Assembly (NCBI GenBank): GCA_040880365.1
Contig: JBBDIO010000043.1
Location: 1-48,144 of the forward strand
DNA length: 48,144 nt
From: JBBDIO01 sp040880365
GTDB lineage: Bacteria > Chloroflexota > Anaerolineae > Caldilineales > Caldilineaceae
Reading direction: 5' to 3'
Part shown: positions 42,441 to 48,144 of the stretch, one piece after another
Layout: each line of letters begins with the position of its first letter
Numbering within the stretch: the stretch's first letter is position 1
The notes under the pieces: model-generated
Database searches by the model: none
Told to the model about the DNA's origin: nothing
What the model saw: the letters and a program-made list of their open reading frames with translations, nothing else
Program-made: the position numbers and the translations under genes

Positions 42441-43337
42441 ATGGATGCAACGATTTTACAGATTTTCAACGGCCTTAGCCTGGGATCCATTCTACTGATG
42501 GTCTCGCTGGGCCTGGCATTTGCGTTTGGTCTCATGGGCGTCATCAATATGGCCCACGGTGAATTTATCATGATTGGGGCCTATACCGCCTATATGTTTC
42601 AGACCTGGTTTGCCTCGGCTTTGGGCGGGGTAGAGCTGGGCATCTGGTTTTTGCTGGCGATTCCGGCCGCGTTTCTGGTTGCCGGTCTGCTGGGCATGAT
42701 CATGGAAATCACCCTTATTCGCCATCTCTATGGGCGTCCACTGGACACGCTGCTGGCGACCTGGGGCGTGGGCCTGGTTTTGCAACAGGCCGCGCGCAGC
42801 ATCTTTGGCGCACCCAATGTCAACGTCTCCAGCCCCATGTGGCTCAGCGGCGGCTATGACATGGGGTCGGGCCTGCTGCTTTCCTACAAACGCGTGTTCA
42901 TTATCGTGCTGGTCATTCTGGTCGTCGCCGCGGTCTACTACTATCTCTATCGCACCGCGGGCGGGCGACGGTTGCGCGCGGTCATGCAGAATCGGGAAAT
43001 GGCCTCGTGCCTGGGCGTACGATCGCGCACCGTCGATGCCTTCACCTTTGCCCTGGGCACCGGGCTGGCGGGCATTGCGGGCTGTGTACTCACCCAACTC
43101 GGCTCGATTGGGCCATCGGTGGGCACCTTTTACATTGTCGATGCCTTTATGGTGGTGGTGCTGGGCGGCGTCGGCAGCCTGCAAGGCACAGTGCTGGCCG
43201 CGCTGTTGATTGGCGGCGCCAATACCTTCCTCGAGCTGGGCACATCGGCCACAGTGGGCAAGGTTCTGGTCCTCCTGATGGTGATCGCCTTTCTCCAGTG
43301 GAAGCCTTCGGGCCTCACTGCGCTGCAAACGCGCTAG
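42441..43337 (+). CDS. urtB: Urea ABC transporter permease UrtB
   Basis: A 298-residue inner-membrane permease of the branched-chain-amino-acid/urea type. FNGLSLGSILLMVSLGLAFA then FGLMGVINMAHGEFIMIGAY is the classic LivH/UrtB start. Several further hydrophobic segments follow, with the EAA-like cytoplasmic loop in GRRLRAVMQNREMASCLGVR. DAFMVVVLGGVGSLQGTVLA lies near the C-terminus. UrtB-type identity is supported by position between urtA and urtC. It starts 321 bp after urtA and is followed by urtC after 12 bp. Confidence 0.95.
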   Translation: MDATILQIFNGLSLGSILLMVSLGLAFAFGLMGVINMAHGEFIMIGAYTAYMFQTWFASALGGVELGIWFLLAIPAAFLVAGLLGMIMEITLIRHLYGRPLDTLLATWGVGLVLQQAARSIFGAPNVNVSSPMWLSGGYDMGSGLLLSYKRVFIIVLVILVVAAVYYYLYRTAGGRRLRAVMQNREMASCLGVRSRTVDAFTFALGTGLAGIAGCVLTQLGSIGPSVGTFYIVDAFMVVVLGGVGSLQGTVLAALLIGGANTFLELGTSATVGKVLVLLMVIAFLQWKPSGLTALQTR

Positions 43338-43349
43338 GGAGTACATATC

Positions 43350-44546
43350 ATGCGCAAAATTCTTGACTTTGCCCGCACCTGGACCGTGCCCATTCTCATT
43401 TTCGCGTTGCTCATCACCGCGCCGCTCTATTTGTCCGATTTTCGTCTCACGCAACTGGGGCGGTTTGTCACTTTTGCCATCATTGCCCTGGGGCTGGATC
43501 TGATCTGGGGCTATGGCGGCATGTTGAGCCTGGGGCAGGGGCTGTTTTTTGGCCTGGGGGCCTATGGCTTTGCCATGTATCTCAAACTCCAGGCATCCAG
43601 CCCCCAATTGCCCGATTTTATGTTCTGGAGTGGCCTGAGCGAGCTGCCCTGGTTCTGGGCGCCGTTTACCTCGCCCATTTTCGCTATTTTTGCGGCCATT
43701 CTGGTGCCAGCGTTGCTGGCGGCGTTGTTGGGCTTTCTGGTCTTTCGCAGTCGGGTCCAGGGGGTCTATTTTTCCATCCTCACCCAGGCGCTGACCCTGC
43801 TCATGTCCATCTGGTTCATCGGACAACAGGCCTATACGGGCGGCACCAACGGCATCACCAACCTGGGCGCGGCGCAAATCTTTGGCCGCCCGCTCATGAG
43901 CGCGCCGGTGCAACTCGGCTTTTATCTGGGTGGGGTCATCGCGCTGGCGCTGATCTATCTGCTCTGCCGGGCCATCACCCGATCACGTTTCGGCCGGGTG
44001 CTCATGGCTGTGCGCGACAACGAAAACCGGGTGCGCTTTCTGGGCTACAACCCTGTCACCATCAAGCTGATTGTCTTCTCGCTTTCTGCCGCCATTGCCG
44101 CGGTGGCGGGCATCCTCTATGTGCCCCAGGTGGGCATCATTTCCCCCTCGAATATGGGCGTCGTGCCCTCTATCGAAATGGTGATCTGGGTGGCCGCCGG
44201 GGGCCGGGGCACGCTCATCGGCGCAGTGGTCGGTGCGCTGGCCGTCAGCTATGGACGCAGTTTCCTCAGCGAAAGCTATCCCAATATCTGGCAGCTCTTC
44301 CTGGGCGCGCTCTTTGTGCTCACGGTGCTGGTCTTTCCCAAGGGGATTGTAGGCACGCTGCAAGATGGCTGGGCACGCCTGACCCGCGCTCAGACCAAAC
44401 TGGCGGAGACTGGCGCCGTGACGACTGCCAGTGCCGCCGCCACTGTCCCTACTGTCCCGACTGTCCCGACTGCCGCCAGCAGCGAAGCTGCGCCGGCCAA
44501 CTCCATGCACGCCATTCAACCTTCCCAGGTAGAAGGAGGTTCCTAA
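43350..44546 (+). CDS. urtC: Urea ABC transporter permease UrtC
   Basis: A 398-residue permease of the LivM/UrtC type. LGLDLIWGYGGMLSLGQGLF then FGLGAYGFAMYLKLQ is diagnostic of UrtC, as is the GGTNGITNL segment. RFGRVLMAVRDNENRVRFLG is the cytoplasmic coupling loop, and IEMVIWVAAGGRGTLIGAVV the conserved late block. The C-terminal ~55 residues are an Ala/Thr/Pro/Val tail (TVPTVPTVPTAASS) created by 9-bp tandem repeats. AGGAGG within the 3' end serves the next gene, whose ATG starts 2 bp after the stop. Confidence 0.95.
   Translation: MRKILDFARTWTVPILIFALLITAPLYLSDFRLTQLGRFVTFAIIALGLDLIWGYGGMLSLGQGLFFGLGAYGFAMYLKLQASSPQLPDFMFWSGLSELPWFWAPFTSPIFAIFAAILVPALLAALLGFLVFRSRVQGVYFSILTQALTLLMSIWFIGQQAYTGGTNGITNLGAAQIFGRPLMSAPVQLGFYLGGVIALALIYLLCRAITRSRFGRVLMAVRDNENRVRFLGYNPVTIKLIVFSLSAAIAAVAGILYVPQVGIISPSNMGVVPSIEMVIWVAAGGRGTLIGAVVGALAVSYGRSFLSESYPNIWQLFLGALFVLTVLVFPKGIVGTLQDGWARLTRAQTKLAETGAVTTASAAATVPTVPTVPTAASSEAAPANSMHAIQPSQVEGGS
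44442..44468 (+). repeat. 9-bp tandem repeat in the urtC tail
   Basis: ACTGTCCCT followed by two copies of ACTGTCCCG (44442-44468), then the degenerate ACTGCCGCC. It encodes Val-Pro-Thr repeats. The period is a multiple of three. Confidence 0.88.
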
Positions 44547-44548
44547 GC

Positions 44549-45471
44549 ATGTCGAACCAGAACAATCACCCCACCGCTACGCCTGTCATGACCCCGGAAA
44601 CCAAAACGACCGCCCACCCCGCAGGCCGTGCGCCGATTCTGGAGGTGGAGGATGTGAGCATCAGTTTTGCGGGCTTCAAGGCGCTGAACGGGCTGAGTTT
44701 TTCCATGCAGCAGGGCGAACTGCGCTTTGTCATCGGCCCCAATGGCGCGGGCAAAACCACGCTGCTGGATGTCATCACCGGTAAGTCGCGCCCCCAAACC
44801 GGCAAGGTACGCTTCAATGGGCGGGTCAACGTGTTGCGCACGCCCGAACATCAATTGGTGCAACAGGGCATTGGCCGCAAATTCAGACGCCGACCATCTT
44901 TAGCACGCTCACCGTCTATCAGAATCTGGAAGCCGCGGCGGGCTTTAACGATGGCGCGCTGCGTCTTTTCTCGCCCCTGACCCAAGCCGACGCGCAGATC
45001 ATCGCCGAGACGCTGGAGTTGATCGGGCTGGATGCCCGCCGCCACACCCGCGCCGGCACATTGGCCCACGGCGAAAAACAGTGGCTGGAGATCGGCATGT
45101 TGCTGGTGCAAAAGCCCAAGCTGCTGCTGCTGGATGAGCCGGTGGCGGGGATGACGCGCCAGGAACGCAACCGCACAGGACGTCTGCTCCAGGAAATCGC
45201 CCAGCGCTGTTCGGTGCTGGTGGTAGAACACGATATGGAATTTGTGCGCAACTATGCCGTCACGGTCAGCGTCTTGCACATGGGTCAATTGCTGGTGCAG
45301 GGCGATGTGGAGACTGTCAAAAACGACCCGCGGGTCATCGAAGTCTATCTGGGACGTCAGCACGCGGATGCGCCTGTGCGTACCGCAACGCCGCGCCCTT
45401 CCCCCGACGCGTCCCCTTCTGCACAGCCGCGCCGGGGGCCGCTGACCGAAGCCGGCACCGCGCGCATCTGA
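44549..45471 (+). pseudogene. urtD: Urea ABC transporter ATP-binding protein UrtD, one-base frameshift
   Basis: The N-terminal part (44549 onward) encodes LEVEDVSISFAGFKALNGLS and VIGPNGAGKTTLLDVITGKS, the Walker A of an UrtD-type ATPase, and reaches GIGRKF at 44884. The next bases, TTCAGACG, read Arg-Arg-Arg in frame and reach a stop at 44980. Adding one C (TTCCAGACG) restores GIGRKFQTPTIFSTLTVYQN and joins the downstream frame. That frame carries the signature LAHGEKQWLEIG, Walker B KLLLLDEPVAGM and VVEHDMEFV to 45471. Thus a single base is missing at about 44884-44885. The rest is intact, so either the assembly has an error or the gene is recently broken. AGGAGG (44534-44539) precedes ATG 44549. 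Confidence 0.9.
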
Positions 45472-45513
45472 CCAGAAACATAAACCGGCAGATAGAACCC
45501 GGAGAATTTGAAC

Positions 45514-46215
45514 ATGCTCTCTATTCAGGGATTAACCGTCAACTACGGCGAAAGCACGATTTTGCGCGATGTGAATATGGAAGTCGGACCGGGGCAGGTG
45601 GTCTGTCTCATGGGCCGCAACGGCGTGGGTAAAACTACGCTGATGAAGGCGATTATGGGGTTGCTGAGTCCACAAAGCGGCAGCATTCAGCTCAACGGAA
45701 AGACCATTGACCGCTGGTCGGCAAGCCAACGCGCGCGGGCGGGCATCGGCTATGTGCCCCAGGGACGCGGCATCTTCCCGCTGTTGACGGTCTATGAAAA
45801 TCTGCTCATGGGCTTCGAGGCGACCCCATCGCGGCGCGCCGACAACGACGCGTTGAACGAAGTCTTTACCCTCTTTCCCGTGCTCCAGGAAATGCGGGGG
45901 CGGCTGGCGGGCACGCTTTCGGGCGGGCAGCAACAACAGCTGGCCTTTGCGCGCGTGCTGGTACGCCGTCCCCAGGTGTTGTTGCTGGATGAACCCACCG
46001 AAGGCATTCAGCCGTCGATCATGGCCGAAATCGAAGAACTGATCCGCACCCTGCACCAGCGTCACGATATGTCGATTCTGCTGGTCGAACAGTTTCTCGA
46101 TTTTGCCCTGAGCGTGGGCAATGGTTTCTATGTTATGGAAACGGGCGCGATTGTGATGGAGGGCACCGCCGAGACATTTGATCCGCAACGTGCGCAGGAG
46201 TATCTGGCATTCTGA
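45514..46215 (+). CDS. urtE: Urea ABC transporter ATP-binding protein UrtE
   Basis: A 233-residue ABC ATPase. MLSIQGLTVNYGESTILRDV is the UrtE opening. GRNGVGKTT (34-42) is Walker A, LSGGQQQQLAFARVL the signature, QVLLLDEPTEGIQPSI Walker B, and SILLVEQFLDFAL the switch region. YVPQGRGIFPLLTVYENL is typical of LivF/UrtE. ATG 45514 with GGAG 9 bp upstream is preferred to TTG 45508. It energises urea import with UrtD at the cytoplasmic face. It closes the operon and is followed by two strong palindromes. Confidence 0.95.
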   Translation: MLSIQGLTVNYGESTILRDVNMEVGPGQVVCLMGRNGVGKTTLMKAIMGLLSPQSGSIQLNGKTIDRWSASQRARAGIGYVPQGRGIFPLLTVYENLLMGFEATPSRRADNDALNEVFTLFPVLQEMRGRLAGTLSGGQQQQLAFARVLVRRPQVLLLDEPTEGIQPSIMAEIEELIRTLHQRHDMSILLVEQFLDFALSVGNGFYVMETGAIVMEGTAETFDPQRAQEYLAF

Positions 46216-46260
46216 TCGGCGCGTTTAGTACTCTGCAAACTTGAATTGTGCATCATTCGC

Positions 46261-46311
46261 AGGTCACGCCTCCTGGCGTGACAAATGCTGTCACGCCAGG
46301 AGGCGTGACCT
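46261..46311. terminator. 22-bp perfect inverted repeat of nested palindromes
   Basis: The 22 bases 46261-46282 are exactly complementary to 46290-46311 around a 7-nt loop (AAATGCT). Each arm is itself a hairpin, GTCACGCC-TCCT-GGCGTGAC and its complement, so the DNA can fold as one long stem or two small ones. It lies between convergent genes and is a likely bidirectional terminator, lacking a long T tract. Confidence 0.75.
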
Positions 46312-46334
46312 ACTTTAGCGACAAATAACGCCGT

Positions 46335-46360
46335 ACCTGGCTGGACGCGTCCAGCCAGGT
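46335..46360. terminator. 26-bp perfect palindrome
   Basis: ACCTGGCTGGACG (46335-46347) is followed directly by its exact complement to 46360. It stands between urtE and the corrinoid-protein gene, 17 bp before the latter's stop. It may be a second terminator or a protein-binding site. Confidence 0.6.
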
Positions 46361-46376
46361 GAAATCAGGCCATGTG

Positions 46377-47054
46377 TCAGGCCGCCGCGTTTGCCTTGCG
46401 CGCCATAAACGATTTGGCAATCTCTACGCTCACCGCGGCGTCGCGTCCATAGGCATCGGCCCCCACTTCGCGGGCGAAATTCTCGGTCACGGGCGCGCCG
46501 CCCACCATCACATACACTTCATCGCGCATCCCTTCCTCGCCCAGCGTGTCGATCACCACTTTCATATAGGGCATGGTCGTCGTCAGCAGCGCGCTCATGC
46601 CCAGAATGTCGGGCTGGTGTTCGCGAATGGCCACCAGGAACTGTTCCGCATCCACATTGATGCCCAGGTTGATGACCTCGAAGCCCGCGCCTTCCATCAT
46701 CATGGCGACCAGATTTTTGCCGATGTCGTGAATATCGCCCTTCACCGTGCCCAGAATCATCAACCCAATGCGCGGCACGCCCGTCTCGGTCAACAGCGGG
46801 CGCAACACTTCCATGCCTGCCTTCATGGCATTGGCGGCCATGAGCACTTCGGGCACAAAGAGAATCCCGTCGCGGAAATCCACGCCCACAATATCCATCC
46901 CCGCCACCAGCCCATTGTCCAGAATAGACTTGGGCGATGCACCGCGCGCCAATGCCTCGCGCACCTGGGTCGGAATATCTTCCTTCAAACCATCATACAA
47001 ATCATCCTGCATTTGCAGATACAACTCTTCTAAAGACAGTTCAGTGTAGCTCAT
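46377..47054 (-). CDS. Corrinoid (B12-binding) protein of methyltransferase systems
   Basis: A 225-residue protein. Residues about 15-90 form the helical B12-binding cap (DIPTQVREALARGASPKSIL, VPEVLMAANAMKAGMEVLRP). Residues about 95-220 are the Rossmann-like cobalamin domain with GTVKGDIHDIGKNLVAMMME, where His109 is the lower axial ligand (D-x-H-x-x-G), then GMSALLTTTMPYM and VMVGGAPVTENFAREVGADA. The same design occurs in MtbC/MttC/MtmC-type proteins that accept methyl groups from methylamines, betaine or methoxylated compounds. The cognate methyltransferase is not visible. ATG 47054 is preferred to the slightly earlier 47069. It follows formate-THF ligase by 57 bp on the same strand. Confidence 0.93.
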   Translation of the reverse strand: MSYTELSLEELYLQMQDDLYDGLKEDIPTQVREALARGASPKSILDNGLVAGMDIVGVDFRDGILFVPEVLMAANAMKAGMEVLRPLLTETGVPRIGLMILGTVKGDIHDIGKNLVAMMMEGAGFEVINLGINVDAEQFLVAIREHQPDILGMSALLTTTMPYMKVVIDTLGEEGMRDEVYVMVGGAPVTENFAREVGADAYGRDAAVSVEIAKSFMARKANAAA

Positions 47055-47111
47055 GGCATTCTCTCGCAATTGAGTAATAAATCGTAGGCACTGCCTTTTT
47101 ACGCCGTGTTT

Positions 47112-48144
47112 CTAAAACAGCCCTACCACCTGTCCCGTTTCAAAGTCGATATCCACATTTTCGGCGGCGGGATGACCGGGCAGCCCCGGCATGGTGCGCA
47201 TTTCGCCGACCAGCGGATAGATAAACCCGGCGCCCACACTGGCGCGCACTTCGCGGATGGGCAGCGTAAAGCCGGTAGGTGCACCCTTACGCGCCGGGTC
47301 CGCGGTCAGGCTCAGATGGGTTTTTGCCATACAGATGGGCAGATTGCCAAACCCGTTGCGCTCATAGGTGCGAATCTGCGTCTCGGCCCGGGATTCATAG
47401 ACCACCTCGCCCGCGCCGTAGATTTCCTGGGCAATGGCTTCGATCTTGGCTTTGATGGGCTGATCCAGCGCATAGAGATGGTGGAAATCGGTGGGTTCTT
47501 CGGCGGCGGCAATCACGACGCGGGCCAAATCGGTCGCGCCCGCGCCGCCATCGGACCAGTGATCCGAGAGCGCACAGTGCGCGCCCAGCTCTTTCGCCAC
47601 TGCAAAAATGGCGTCCACCTCGCTATCGTGATCGGTCTGGAAATGGTTCACACAGATGACCGGACTCACGCCATGCTTGCGCACATTTTCCACTTGTTTG
47701 CGCAGATTGGCCGCGCCTTCAAAAATATCGTCGGGATTCTCGGTCAGCATCTCTGGCGGCAAGGGGCGACCCGGCACAACCCGATATTTGCCCGTGTGCA
47801 GCTTGAGCGCGCGCACGGTCGCCACAATCACCGCGGCATCGGGGCGCAGACCGCTATAGCGGCACTTGATATTGAAGAACTTCTCGGCGCCGATGTCGGC
47901 CCCAAAGCCTGCCTCGGTGATGAGATAATCGCCGGTCTTAATGCCAATCAGATCGGCCAGAATCGAGCTGTTGCCGTGGGCAATGTTGGCAAAGGGTCCG
48001 GCGTGGACCAGCGCGGGCGTGTTTTCCAGTGTCTGGAACAGATTGGGCTTAATCGCCTCTTTCATGAGCACAGTCATCGCGCCCGCGGCCTTCAACTGCT
48101 CGGCGGTCACAGGCTGGCGGTCGGTGCTCTGCCCGATCACAATG
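47112..48144 (-). CDS. fhs: Formate-tetrahydrofolate ligase (5' end outside window)
   Basis: About 343 residues of the C-terminal part are visible; the start lies beyond the right edge. LENTPALVHAGPFANIAHGN, DYLITEAGFGADIGAEKFFN, IKCRYSGLRPDAAVIVATVR and GFGNLPICMAKTHLSLT are unmistakable Fhs motifs, in family order. The C-terminal IREVRASVGAGFIYPLVGEM with MRTMPGLPG is also standard. Fhs makes 10-formyl-THF from formate, ATP and THF, in the cytoplasm. The corrinoid protein gene follows closely. Together they suggest one-carbon metabolism, either formate assimilation or methyl-group oxidation. Confidence 0.97.
   Translation of the reverse strand, partial: IVIGQSTDRQPVTAEQLKAAGAMTVLMKEAIKPNLFQTLENTPALVHAGPFANIAHGNSSILADLIGIKTGDYLITEAGFGADIGAEKFFNIKCRYSGLRPDAAVIVATVRALKLHTGKYRVVPGRPLPPEMLTENPDDIFEGAANLRKQVENVRKHGVSPVICVNHFQTDHDSEVDAIFAVAKELGAHCALSDHWSDGGAGATDLARVVIAAAEEPTDFHHLYALDQPIKAKIEAIAQEIYGAGEVVYESRAETQIRTYERNGFGNLPICMAKTHLSLTADPARKGAPTGFTLPIREVRASVGAGFIYPLVGEMRTMPGLPGHPAAENVDIDFETGQVVGLF

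Overview
This GC-rich window (by eye about 60% G+C outside a few AT-rich intergenic stretches) looks like a chromosomal contig of a filamentous-type Chloroflexota bacterium, probably Anaerolineae/Caldilineae-like. That placement is inference. It rests on the mix of a BTAD/SARP-type regulator, a CofE (F420) ligase, membrane-tethered beta-propeller proteins with Thr/Pro linkers, a corrinoid protein next to formate-THF ligase, and HyuA/HyuB. No rRNA, tRNA, CRISPR array, transposase or phage gene was recognised. A 100-base N run (26231-26330) is an assembly gap.

Layout. 1-12 kb (all minus strand): the start of a glycogen-synthase-like glycosyltransferase cut by the window edge, a large membrane-tethered propeller protein, a HigBA toxin-antitoxin pair with its own promoter, a second membrane-tethered propeller, a DUF805 membrane protein, and hydantoinase/oxoprolinase subunits HyuB and HyuA. 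12-18.8 kb (plus): an unidentified 595-residue protein, an HDAC-like amidohydrolase, a TPR protein, Ndk, a BTAD-type regulator and a small hypothetical protein. 19-24.2 kb (plus): Acs, malate synthase A and a thiolase, a short acetate/acetyl-CoA module. 24.2-26.2 kb (minus): RsfS, a ClbS/DfsB-type four-helix protein, and CofE beside the gap. 26.5-34.8 kb: an Ldh-family dehydrogenase, a LysM-YkuD L,D-transpeptidase, a membrane protein/XRE regulator pair (minus), then hydroxypyruvate isomerase-like, HpcH/HpaI aldolase and an atypical SDR, followed by two tandem GT2 glycosyltransferases. 34.8-40.1 kb (minus): urease, transcribed ureF-ureD-ureA-ureB-ureC-ureG, with no ureE. 40.7-46.2 kb (plus, divergent): the urea ABC transporter urtABCDE, in which urtD carries a one-base frameshift. 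46.4-48.1 kb (minus): formate-THF ligase (partial) and a corrinoid protein.

How they fit together. The best-defined system is nitrogen assimilation: Urt imports urea and urease splits it, from divergent operons sharing a ~0.6 kb control region. Acs, malate synthase and thiolase channel acetate into acetyl-CoA, malate and acetoacetyl-CoA chemistry. Fhs plus a corrinoid protein suggest one-carbon metabolism.

The most unusual signal is not a gene. Short tandem duplications (10-20 bp) recur at gene ends: they overlap or abut the stop codon of at least seven genes and duplicate the start region of two others. At gene ends their periods are mostly not multiples of three. Duplications lying inside genes all have periods divisible by three. 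Other points worth checking are a probable CTG start in rsfS with a perfect Shine-Dalgarno, a promoter placing higBA on a near-leaderless mRNA, an SDR that has lost its Tyr/Lys catalytic pair, and mosaic identity between the two GT2 copies. All calls were made by reading the sequence; no searches were run.
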